This document shows, in pieces, positions 51,732-59,662 of a stretch of DNA of 64,000 nucleotides (within the stretch, counting starts at the first letter, position 1; each line of letters begins with the position of its first letter). The stretch covers positions 90,228 through 154,227 of the forward strand of contig JAGQZQ010000001.1 in the NCBI GenBank assembly GCA_020435415.1. Reading direction: 5' to 3'. The notes below the pieces were generated by a model. The model searched no databases. It worked only from the letters and a program-made list of their open reading frames with translations, and was not told the DNA's origin. Made by a program: the position numbers and the translations under genes. This DNA comes from Flavobacteriales bacterium (GTDB lineage Bacteria > Bacteroidota > Bacteroidia > JACJYZ01).

Positions 51732-52812
51732 AATAGTTCATGATCTTATGTCCGCCGTCAAGAAGATATTTATCCCGCTTGAAGAGCTCTACGTCGGCCT
51801 GTACCATTTCCTTCACCAGGGCATGGAAGGTGATCTTCGGTTTCCATCCCAGTTCCTTGATGGCACGGGAAGGGTCACCTAAAAGAAACTCTACTTCCGT
51901 GGGGCGGAAATACCGTGGGTCGATGCTGACACGCTCCTCACCAGTTTTGGCATCTACGCCCACCTCATCCACACCACTGCCTTTCCATTCAATATCAATG
52001 CCCACCTGTTTGAAGGCTTCTACGGTAAACTCGCGCACGGAGTGCACCTCACCTGTTGCCAGCACATAGTCATCGGGTTTATCCACCTGAAGCATCAGGT
52101 ACATCCCTTCGACATAGTCACGTGCATGTCCCCAGTCGCGTTGTGAGTCGAGGTTTCCGAGGTACATTTTATCCTGTAGTCCCAGGGAGATCTTGGCTAC
52201 AGCCCTGGTGATTTTGCGCGTTACGAAAGTTTCTCCGCGGATGGGGCTTTCATGGTTGAAGAGAATACCATTGCAGGCGAAAATGTCATAAGCTTCCCGG
52301 TAGTTCTTGGTGATCCAGAAAGCATACAGTTTGGATACCGCATACGGACTTCTGGGATAGAACGGGGTGGTTTCCTTCTGAGGGGTTTCCTGCACCTTAC
52401 CGTAAAGTTCTGACGTGGAAGCCTGGTAGAATCTCACTTTCTTCTCCATTCCGAGGATACGAATGGCTTCCAGCAACCTCAGGGTACCCATGGCATCCGC
52501 ATTGGCGGTGTATTCAGGTGTTTCAAATGAAACTTTCACATGCGACTGTGCTGCCAGGTTATAAATCTCGTCGGGCTGCACCTCCTGGATGATGCGGATC
52601 AGGTTGGTGGAGTCCGTCATATCTCCGAAGTGGAGAATAAAATTCACATTTCCCTCATGGGTATCGGTATACAGGTGATCTACCCTTTCGGTGTTAAACA
52701 GGGAGCTTCGTCTTTTAATACCGTGAACCTCGTATCCTTTTTTCAGAAGGAATTCTGCAAGGTAGGCTCCGTCCTGGCCGGTGATCCCGGTAATCAATGC
52801 TTTCTTTCTCAT
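51724..52812 (-). CDS. gmd: GDP-mannose 4,6-dehydratase
   Basis: A 362-residue extended SDR that converts GDP-mannose into GDP-4-keto-6-deoxy-mannose. Motifs: [19 protein letters not shown] (NADP loop), [71 protein letters not shown] (catalytic Thr, Tyr and Lys), and [21 protein letters not shown]. It is translationally linked with fcl. A promoter-like element overlaps the end of cysQ just upstream. Confidence 0.98.
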   Translation of the reverse strand: MRKKALITGITGQDGAYLAEFLLKKGYEVHGIKRRSSLFNTERVDHLYTDTHEGNVNFILHFGDMTDSTNLIRIIQEVQPDEIYNLAAQSHVKVSFETPEYTANADAMGTLRLLEAIRILGMEKKVRFYQASTSELYGKVQETPQKETTPFYPRSPYAVSKLYAFWITKNYREAYDIFACNGILFNHESPIRGETFVTRKITRAVAKISLGLQDKMYLGNLDSQRDWGHARDYVEGMYLMLQVDKPDDYVLATGEVHSVREFTVEAFKQVGIDIEWKGSGVDEVGVDAKTGEERVSIDPRYFRPTEVEFLLGDPSRAIKELGWKPKITFHALVKEMVQADVELFKRDKYLLDGGHKIMNYYE

Positions 52813-52838
52813 TCTTTAGCTTTTTGCTATTCTGGGTG

Positions 52839-52872
52839 CAAATCTACGAATTATGCGCGGTAAGGCCTTCAA
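52839..52872 (-). promoter_or_regulatory. Possible internal promoter for gmd
   Basis: On the minus strand TTG (52870-52872), 23 bases, then TAGATTTG (52839-52846), 26 bases before the gmd ATG. The box matches TAnnTTTG but the spacer is at the long end. It overlaps the last codon of cysQ. Confidence 0.45.
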
Positions 52873-53689
52873 CAAGGAACCAATCATTTCTCAATATCTC
52901 CTTGTTATAGGTCATAGGTTGTTGTTCAGGCCAGCGAATCACGCGGCCTCCCATGGATTCCACGATGGCTTGTCCCGCAGCGGTATCCCACTCCATGGTA
53001 GGTGCAAAACGGGGATAGTATTCCGCCTTGCCCTCTGCCACCATGCATAGTTTAAGTGAGCTTCCTGCGGCAAGCACTTCCACCTCTCCGTGTTTTTTTC
53101 TCATGTCCTCCATGAATGCTTCGGTCTCGGGCGACATGTGTGACCTACTTCCGACGAGGGTCACCGGCCTGTCTCCTTTGGGAACGGGCAGCTTCACCCC
53201 CCTGGCTGCAATGGGCGTGAGCAGGTCATCGGTCAGGATATTCCCCAATACGGTTTTCAATCCTTCCAGTTTGATACTTCCGAGCCCGGCATGGCCTACG
53301 TAAAGCGTATCCGTCACCGGCACATAAATCACACCGGATACCGGTCGGTTGCCTTCCATCAGGGCAATGTTTACGGTAAACTCGCCATTGCGTTTGATAA
53401 ATTCTTTGGTTCCATCCAGGGGGTCTACGAGCCAATACTTGTCCCAGCCGGACCTTTCTTTAAAGTCTACCTGGCTGCCTTCTTCACTCAGAATGGGCAA
53501 TCCGCTATCAAGGAGGGTTGCTTCAATGACCTTGTTGGCGCGTTGGTCTGCCTCCGTAAGCGGACTGTTATCTTCTTTCATTTCAACGGCGATCGGACTT
53601 TGGTATACGTCCATGATCTCCCGGCCTGCCAATTCAGCGGCTGTGATGGCCAGGTGGGTGAGTTTGTTGATTTCGGTTTGGTCTGTCAT
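52844..53689 (-). CDS. cysQ: 3'(2'),5'-bisphosphate nucleotidase
   Basis: A 281-residue magnesium-dependent, lithium-sensitive-type phosphatase of the inositol monophosphatase superfamily. It hydrolyses PAP or PAPS by-products of sulfate assimilation or sulfotransfer. Metal sites: EDNSPLTEADQRAN, ILSEEGSQVDF and LVDPLDGTKEFIKRNGEFTVNIAL, then the late motif MEWDTAAGQAIVESMGG. It follows the SLC13 permease by 75 bases. The cysC, cysD and cysN genes, which often accompany such a pair, are not here. Confidence 0.95.
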   Translation of the reverse strand: MTDQTEINKLTHLAITAAELAGREIMDVYQSPIAVEMKEDNSPLTEADQRANKVIEATLLDSGLPILSEEGSQVDFKERSGWDKYWLVDPLDGTKEFIKRNGEFTVNIALMEGNRPVSGVIYVPVTDTLYVGHAGLGSIKLEGLKTVLGNILTDDLLTPIAARGVKLPVPKGDRPVTLVGSRSHMSPETEAFMEDMRKKHGEVEVLAAGSSLKLCMVAEGKAEYYPRFAPTMEWDTAAGQAIVESMGGRVIRWPEQQPMTYNKEILRNDWFLVEGLTAHNS

Positions 53690-53764
53690 TTAGATTGTGA
53701 TACGATGGTTAATTCTGTGCAGGCTCAATTGGAGGTCATGGCAAATTGTTTCTTCAGTTTCATC

Positions 53765-55537
53765 TTATTCAATTCCATACGTCCATGCCAGGATCACGGC
53801 ACACACCACGGCATAGATCAATGTCAATGGTGCGCCATACCTGAAAAAGTCCTTGAACGAATATCCCCCCGGACCATAAACCATGAGGTTCGTCTGGTAG
53901 CCGATCGGGGTGATGAAGCTTGCAGCTCCACCGAAGGCCACTACGAGAATAAAGGGTACAGGGTTCGCATGCATCTGCGCTGCCAGCGAAACGGAAACGG
54001 GAAACACCAGTGCCACCGCTGCCTTGGTGGTGATGAATCCTGCCAAAAGATTGGTGACCATAAATATGCCGAATATGATCAGGGTCCCTCCCAATGGATT
54101 CAACCACTGATACATCGTCTGTGAGAGATAACCCGCCGCACCTGAATTGATCATGGCTCTTCCGAAGGCAATGCCCAATGCGATCATGATGATGAGCTCA
54201 AAGTCGATGCTTTTGCGTATCTCCTGGTTAGGCACCACCTTGATTAATAAAGCCGTGGCCAGGACAAGGACCAGTCCGGTAAACAACGGCACCAGCTGTA
54301 TGCTGCTCAGGATGATAGACAGGATAACGCCACCCAATACCAGCAATGATTTCCAGAGCGATACATTTTCATGTTCCTTCAACCGGTTGATCACATAGAA
54401 GACCGGAATGTTGGAAGTTCGTTGAAGGAAATCCTTTCCTCCCAATACAAGCAGGGCATCACCGGCTTTCATTTCGATGTCACCCACTTTGCCCGACAGT
54501 TTTTCACCGTTGCGGTGTACGGCCAAAATGGCGCCATCATACTTGCCACGGAAGTTGGATTCACGGATGGTCTTTCCGATGAGGTTGGAGTTGTGGCTGA
54601 TCACCACTTCCACCACATTGGCGAGTTCTTCTTTAGGGATGTCACAAGCCTTGGGCAACGACAAGCCGAGTGACGGCTGTGTAAGTTCCTCAATGGCGGT
54701 CGTAGCGCCGGTGAAGATGAGCACATCTCCCGTCTCCAGGATCTCGCCGGGTGATACCGGAGCGATCGTCTTTTTCTGACGAACCACCTCGATCAGGTAA
54801 AGACCTCGAAGATTCCTGAGCCCCGCATCCTCTACGGAAACACCCACTAATCTTGATCCCTGCTGCACCTCGGCTTCCACAAAATATTCCCTGGAATTGG
54901 CAACAAAAGCATCCCTGGAATCCTTTCTGTCAGGCAACAAACGACCACCAACAAAAACAATATACAGGATGCCGATAACCAGCATCACCAAACCCACCGG
55001 CGCGAAATCGAAAATACCGAGTGACGGGTAGCCCGCTTCCACAGCCAGTCCGTTTACAATCAGATTGGTGGATGTACCGATAAGCGTCACACATCCACCC
55101 AGGATGGTGGCAAATGAAAGAGGCATCAATACTTTTGAAGGCGACACCCCGGTCTTCTTGCTCCAGCCATCAAGGAAAGGCATCATCATCGCTACCAGCG
55201 GGGTGTTGTTGAAGAAGGCGGATAACACGGACACATTAATGCTTAACCTGGCCAGAATCACACGAAGGTTTGATGATGCCCCGATCATCCGGGCCAGCAA
55301 TGCCTCCACCGCCGATGCTTTTCTGATCATGTCGCTGATGATCAGCAATAATATGATCACCGCCAACTGTTCATTGGCAAAGCCATGCAATGCCTCCGCC
55401 GGTGATATGATGCCAAACACCACAAGTACAGCGCCAGTGACAAAGAACGCAACCGACGGCCGAAGCCATTCCCTATAGAGACAAAGCAATAGCCCTGTAA
55501 CTATAACCAGCATCCATATTACTTTGATATCAGGCAT
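53765..55537 (-). CDS. SLC13/DASS-family permease with two TrkA-C domains
   Basis: A 590-residue anion permease. Two groups of membrane helices (about 5-200 and 395-590) flank a cytosolic pair of RCK/TrkA-C domains. One has EYFVEAEVQQGSRLVGVSVEDAGLRNLRGLYLIEV; the other has VVEVVISHNSNLIGKTIRESNFRGKYDGAILAVHRNG. The substrate motif 'STNLIVNG' near 150 and 'GGAASFITPIGYQTNLMVYGPGGY' near the end match SLC13. Members of this subfamily carry sulfate or dicarboxylates; sulfate is favoured by the cysQ neighbour. Confidence 0.92.
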   Translation of the reverse strand: MPDIKVIWMLVIVTGLLLCLYREWLRPSVAFFVTGAVLVVFGIISPAEALHGFANEQLAVIILLLIISDMIRKASAVEALLARMIGASSNLRVILARLSINVSVLSAFFNNTPLVAMMMPFLDGWSKKTGVSPSKVLMPLSFATILGGCVTLIGTSTNLIVNGLAVEAGYPSLGIFDFAPVGLVMLVIGILYIVFVGGRLLPDRKDSRDAFVANSREYFVEAEVQQGSRLVGVSVEDAGLRNLRGLYLIEVVRQKKTIAPVSPGEILETGDVLIFTGATTAIEELTQPSLGLSLPKACDIPKEELANVVEVVISHNSNLIGKTIRESNFRGKYDGAILAVHRNGEKLSGKVGDIEMKAGDALLVLGGKDFLQRTSNIPVFYVINRLKEHENVSLWKSLLVLGGVILSIILSSIQLVPLFTGLVLVLATALLIKVVPNQEIRKSIDFELIIMIALGIAFGRAMINSGAAGYLSQTMYQWLNPLGGTLIIFGIFMVTNLLAGFITTKAAVALVFPVSVSLAAQMHANPVPFILVVAFGGAASFITPIGYQTNLMVYGPGGYSFKDFFRYGAPLTLIYAVVCAVILAWTYGIE

Positions 55538-55644
55538 TTATAGCGCGTTAAGGTATTTCGGGGCAAAATAGCTTCCTGATGTTAAAACGGCATTAAGTCC
55601 GGTTGCAAAGCTAAGGAATGGTTTGAAATGACCAGAGGGGGGTG

Positions 55645-55672
55645 GACAGGAGGCAGGAGGCAGTTGGCAGGA
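55645..55672. repeat. Heptamer array, GGCAGGA type
   Basis: Four units in phase: GACAGGA, GGCAGGA, GGCAGTT, GGCAGGA. Confidence 0.8.
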
Positions 55673-55724
55673 GGATGTGGGTTAACATGAAGAATGATGG
55701 TGATAAGTGGAATTTCATTGGTCA

Positions 55725-55808
55725 ATAGACAATAGACATCAGACACTAGAAAATAGACATCGGACAATGGATAATAGACATCAGACAATAGACTTTAGAC
55801 ATCAGACT
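55725..55808. repeat. Heptamer array, ATAGACA type, 12 units
   Basis: The longest array in the window. Twelve 7-bp units hold exact phase for 84 bases, and nine of them end in GACA or GACT (for example ATAGACA four times, TCAGACA twice). Words match the array at 37604-37638. Confidence 0.92.
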
Positions 55809-56013
55809 ATTGGGGATGGTGAATGGATCATCGATGTTATGTAAGAGGCGTTGAAGGACGGCTTCGATATGGTGACGTGGAGGTTTGGGGATACACGAAT
55901 CCCCGCCCCACGGTAAAGTTACCAAAGGCATTGAAGGTCGTAGAGATAAGTTGAAGTATGTTCTTACTTGGGTGATTCAGGGAAGATGATGGTACGAAAA
56001 ACGGTTATGGGCT

Positions 56014-56079
56014 AAGCTACAGAATAGTACGACGAATGTACATAAGTCCCGGGAGTAGAACGATCCGGGAACCTTCGCC
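56014..56079. repeat. Dispersed repeat, copy 2 (starts AAGCTACAG)
   Basis: The first 23 bases equal 26641-26663. AACCTTCGCC then recurs at 56070-56079. Between them this copy carries an insertion with the inverted pair TCCCGG/CCGGGA. Confidence 0.75.
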
Positions 56080-56173
56080 TAACACATCGGTGGTTTGGAC
56101 AAACTATGAAACACGGGGTAATAGCTTAAGAGGTTGACATACCGCTGATATGTGTGTGGAGAAGAATTTATTT

Positions 56174-56229
56174 ACATCACCACATCATCAAATCACTAAA
56201 TCACCACATCACCAAATCATCACATCACC
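56174..56229. repeat. Octamer tandem array, 7 units
   Basis: Seven units in 8-bp phase: ACATCACC, ACATCATC, AAATCACT, AAATCACC, ACATCACC, AAATCATC, ACATCACC. It ends 6 bases before the stop codon of the next minus-strand gene and shares its words with 3914-3953. Confidence 0.9.
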
Positions 56230-56235
56230 TCCTGC

Positions 56236-56880
56236 CTAATTCTTCATCAACCTGAAAGCATGCGACCATTTATTTTCCCTCATACCCGGGATACACCAAA
56301 GCATACACAGGGGTTCTATCGCCCGTGCTGCTTCCACGTTGCCCATATCTTCCACTTCCCAGCCGAATTCATGCAACAGGGAACTCACAACCGATTTTGC
56401 CTGCGCATCATCTCCGCAGATGAACATGGACGGTTTGCTTTCAAAGGCCGGATCAACCATAAAGGCATTGCCGACACAACTGAATGATTTTACAAAGTGA
56501 ACATCGGGATAAGCATGCTGAATTTGTTCCATCAGGGATTCATCGAGGTTGGTAAAGAAGCGCAGTACGCCGTTCTCCGGGGGAGCTTCTGCGATCGGGT
56601 TGGTGGTATCGATGACCGTTTTTCCGCTAAGGTGTTGTTTGCCGGCCATGGCCAGTGCATCTTTGGCCACCCTTCCGCTAACGGCAAGAATCACGATGTC
56701 ACCAAATGCGGCAGCTTCTTCGAATGAGCCGATTTTGGCTTCCGGATGTGTCGCATTCCATTCCGAAAGCTTTGATGTATCCCTGGTGCCGAGCATGACC
56801 TCGTATCCGTGTTTGAGGCAACCGGCACCCAGTGTTTTTGCAACAATTCCGGAGCCGATAATTCCGATTTTCTTTTTCAT
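56236..56880 (-). CDS. NADPH-dependent F420 reductase-like oxidoreductase
   Basis: A 214-residue Rossmann protein starting MKKKIGIIGSGIVAKTLGAGCLKHGYEVMLGTRD, with the dinucleotide loop G-x-G-x-x-A and an Arg after strand 2 suggesting NADP. Further segments are DIVILAVSG, KTVIDTTNPIAEAPPENG and VKSFSCVGNAFMVDP. This is the coenzyme F420-dependent NADP oxidoreductase-like family, but Bacteroidota generally do not make F420, so the hydride partner is probably different. The ATG at 56880 is preferred to 56904 because it places the first strand at the N-terminus. Confidence 0.88.
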   Translation of the reverse strand: MKKKIGIIGSGIVAKTLGAGCLKHGYEVMLGTRDTSKLSEWNATHPEAKIGSFEEAAAFGDIVILAVSGRVAKDALAMAGKQHLSGKTVIDTTNPIAEAPPENGVLRFFTNLDESLMEQIQHAYPDVHFVKSFSCVGNAFMVDPAFESKPSMFICGDDAQAKSVVSSLLHEFGWEVEDMGNVEAARAIEPLCMLWCIPGMRENKWSHAFRLMKN

Positions 56881-57175
56881 GACTGTTTGAATGATGAGAT
56901 TCAAATCTATGCATTTTTCAATTGCATCGGAACCCCTCTCTGATCTCTTTCATGTTACATGAATGTATCCTTCCGGTTCGGTAAACAGATAAAAAATCAG
57001 GATTTTTTGTTTTGAGTTTAAGTGTCAGTTAATCAATGCTTAATAACTATGTGTCGGCTGTTTTTTGTGGATTTGATCCGGTGGTTTGATGCGTAAGGGT
57101 ACCTGTATTTCCGGTTTCCCCTGTGTATAGACTTCCCGTTGTTTGCAAGTGTAGAGTAGCACTAAAAACTTCTGT

Positions 57176-59572
57176 ATGAAAACACATAGGACCCCCGGCA
57201 TTCTGCGGACCGCTATGCGTATGCTTGGCATCACCGCGTGTACCTTTTTAGCAGTGCAGTTAAATGCTGCCACAGATCGATACAGATTGATGTTAAGAGA
57301 TGATCCCGCCACAACGATGGTGATCGGATGGGATCAGGTATCCGGATCTAACCCGATGGTTTATTATGGTCCTGTTGATCATGGGACAAACTGGTCGTCA
57401 TATCCCAGCTCACAGGCGCCTGACAGGGTTATCAATTACCTGGGTATGAACAATCATTTTGTACGACTGACCGGCCTTACCCCCAATACCCCCTATTATT
57501 TTGTGATCAGGGACAGCAATGGCAACAGCCAGCGTTTCTGGTTTAAAACGGCACCCGCAGATAACGGTCAACGGCTGTCCCTGATCGCCGGAGGGGATTC
57601 AAGAAACAACCGCACACCCCGGCAGAATGCCAATCGGCTTGTAGCTAAGTTACGACCGCATGCGGTTTTCTTCGGTGGAGATATGACAGCCAACGGATCC
57701 AGTTCAGAATGGTTGGAGTGGATGAATGACTGGCAACTGACCATTGGTTCCGACGGGCGTATGATCCCGATCGTGGCGGCACGTGGCAACCATGAATCTT
57801 CCAATACCATCATTGTAAATCTGTTCGACGTTCCCGATCCTAATGTCTACTACGCACTGACCCTCGGGGGGAACCTGATCAGGTCTTATACCCTGAATAC
57901 GGAGATTTCCATTTCGGGAAGCCAGACCAACTGGTTGTCGAACGATCTGGATGCGAATGCGGGCGTATTGTGGAAAATGGCCCAATACCATAAACCCATG
58001 CGCCCGCATGTGTCCAGTAAGTCGGAAGGGACAAGTCAGTATAGCAACTGGGCGCAGATGTTTTACGACAAAGGGGTGCGTGTGGTGGTAGAATGCGATG
58101 CACATACCGTTAAGACCACCTGGCCGGTGATGCCTTCCAACGGTTCCGGAAGTGATGAAGGGTTTGTTCGGGAAGATGATAAAGGCACCGTATATGTCGG
58201 AGAGGGTTGTTGGGGCGCACCGTTACGTAGCAACGACGATAACAAAACGTGGACCCGGGCAAGTGCTTCGTTCAATCAGTTCAAATGGATATTTGTGAAC
58301 AAGGACACCATCGAAATTCGCACCATCAATGTAGACAATGCAACGCAGGTGGGAACGGTGAATGATAACAATATTTTTACCCCGCCATCCAATCTCAATA
58401 TCTGGAATCCTTCTTCCGGTAGTGTGGTGTATATCACAAGAGGACAAGATCCCAACCAGGCGCCGTCTGTGAATGTGACCGGTCCGTCAAACGGTAATTT
58501 TTACGCTGCACCTCAAACCATCACCGTGACCGCAGATGCGGTAGATGCTGACGGTACCATCTCTCAGGTGGAGTTTTTTATAAACGGAAGTTCCATCGGT
58601 ACGGATCAGACGGCGCCCTATTCGGTGTCATGGACCATTCCGGCAAACGGATCATACGTCATCCATGCAGTGGCTACGGATGATGACGGTGCCAAAACAA
58701 CCTCGGATGTCGTGACCATCACCGTGGGTAGTTATTCGGATACCTATTGCGGAAGGATCAGCCGGTCCGAGGATGATGTGGAGGAAAGTGAAGCAGGGGC
58801 CATATACATGAACAGCTCGGACATTGAACTGGTATATGATGCATTTAATAACAACGGCAACCAGGTCATCGGCTTGTTTTTTCCTTCGGTGACCATCCCC
58901 AATGGAGCCGTGATCGACAAAGCATATATACAATTTCAGGTGGATGAGACCGGCACAGCAGCCTGTGACCTGGAGATCAGATGTGAGGCATCCGACAATG
59001 CCACGCCATTCTCCGGAGCATCCTACGAAGTGTCTTCTGCGGTAACAACCATGTCGGGTGTTAACTGGTCCGTGCCTGCCTGGACTATGGTCGGGGCAGT
59101 CGGCGCAGATCAGCGTACACCGGATCTGACCGCGATTGTTCAGGAGGTTGTCGACAGGAACGGCTGGCAGGCAAACAATGCCCTGAAGTTTATCATCACC
59201 GGAACCGGCGCACGTATTGCGGAAGCATATGATGGGGATACCGGTGCGGCAGCACAATTGTGCATTGACTACACTGTGAGTTTTCCAACTGCTGTGACGC
59301 CTAGGGGTACTACGCCGTTTTCTATACGGATCGCGCCCAATCCCATGGTTGGGGATTTGCAGGTTCTTCTGAATGGACAACGGGCAGGAGCGGAGTCCTG
59401 TCGTGTAACGGTCTATGATCTTACCGGAAGAAAATACATACAAAAAACAATCACATTGTCCGCAGGCAGGAATTCATTTTGGCTGGACACGTCTGATCTG
59501 ACCTCAGGTTATTACGTGGTAAACGTTATGGTAGGCGACCAAAGCGTTACAGAACGATTTGTGAAACAGTAA
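57176..59572 (+). CDS. Secreted metallophosphoesterase with Ig-like and type IX sorting domains
   Basis: A 798-residue protein. A signal peptide (about 1-31) is followed by a purple-acid-phosphatase-type FnIII domain (32-125) and a calcineurin-like phosphoesterase domain (about 132-400). The expected metal ligands are visible: Asp141 (GGDSR), Asp169 (FFGGDMT), Asn205/His206 (RGNHE), His272 (AQYHKP) and His310 (CDAH). An Ig-like domain (PSVNVTGPSNGNFYAAPQTITV to GAKTTSDVVTI) comes next. A beta-sandwich follows (about 525-685) in which VTIPNGAVIDKAYIQFQVDE is typical of surface adhesive modules. A C-terminal type A sorting domain ends TSGYYVVNVMVGDQSVTERFVK. The substrate is unknown. Confidence 0.92.
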   Translation: MKTHRTPGILRTAMRMLGITACTFLAVQLNAATDRYRLMLRDDPATTMVIGWDQVSGSNPMVYYGPVDHGTNWSSYPSSQAPDRVINYLGMNNHFVRLTGLTPNTPYYFVIRDSNGNSQRFWFKTAPADNGQRLSLIAGGDSRNNRTPRQNANRLVAKLRPHAVFFGGDMTANGSSSEWLEWMNDWQLTIGSDGRMIPIVAARGNHESSNTIIVNLFDVPDPNVYYALTLGGNLIRSYTLNTEISISGSQTNWLSNDLDANAGVLWKMAQYHKPMRPHVSSKSEGTSQYSNWAQMFYDKGVRVVVECDAHTVKTTWPVMPSNGSGSDEGFVREDDKGTVYVGEGCWGAPLRSNDDNKTWTRASASFNQFKWIFVNKDTIEIRTINVDNATQVGTVNDNNIFTPPSNLNIWNPSSGSVVYITRGQDPNQAPSVNVTGPSNGNFYAAPQTITVTADAVDADGTISQVEFFINGSSIGTDQTAPYSVSWTIPANGSYVIHAVATDDDGAKTTSDVVTITVGSYSDTYCGRISRSEDDVEESEAGAIYMNSSDIELVYDAFNNNGNQVIGLFFPSVTIPNGAVIDKAYIQFQVDETGTAACDLEIRCEASDNATPFSGASYEVSSAVTTMSGVNWSVPAWTMVGAVGADQRTPDLTAIVQEVVDRNGWQANNALKFIITGTGARIAEAYDGDTGAAAQLCIDYTVSFPTAVTPRGTTPFSIRIAPNPMVGDLQVLLNGQRAGAESCRVTVYDLTGRKYIQKTITLSAGRNSFWLDTSDLTSGYYVVNVMVGDQSVTERFVKQ

Positions 59573-59616
59573 AGATAGTGTCGGTAACTGTGTCCTGAGA
59601 GATACGGTTGTCATGG

Positions 59617-59655
59617 AGCGGATCACCTATATGCATGAAGGTGATCCGCTTTTTT
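59617..59655 (+). terminator. Intrinsic terminator of the phosphoesterase gene
   Basis: A perfect 11-bp stem (AGCGGATCACC 59617-59627 with GGTGATCCGCT 59640-59650), a 12-base loop and six Ts. It lies 45 bases after the stop. The minus strand has no T-run after the hairpin, so it acts in one direction only. Confidence 0.92.
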
Positions 59656-59662
59656 ATGCGGG

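Larger units (their letters stand above)
55538..56235. other. 698-bp non-coding region packed with repeats
   Basis: No ORF here shows protein character. The contents are a GGCAGGA heptamer array (55645-55672), a 12-unit ATAGACA array (55725-55808), a unique stretch, the second copy of the AAGCTACAG repeat (56014-56079) and an octamer array (56174-56229). Confidence 0.75.

Noticed and set aside
53291-54124. 277-codon plus-strand ORF across the cysQ/SLC13 junction
   Set aside because: It is antisense to two clear genes and its translation is rich in Cys, His and Gln without any recognisable motif.
55725-55808. CRISPR array
   Set aside because: Units are 7 bp and contiguous, with no spacers and no cas genes in the window.
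58652-59443. 263-codon minus-strand ORF inside the phosphoesterase gene
   Set aside because: Antisense shadow of a gene with intact domains and sorting signal; no start context or family match.
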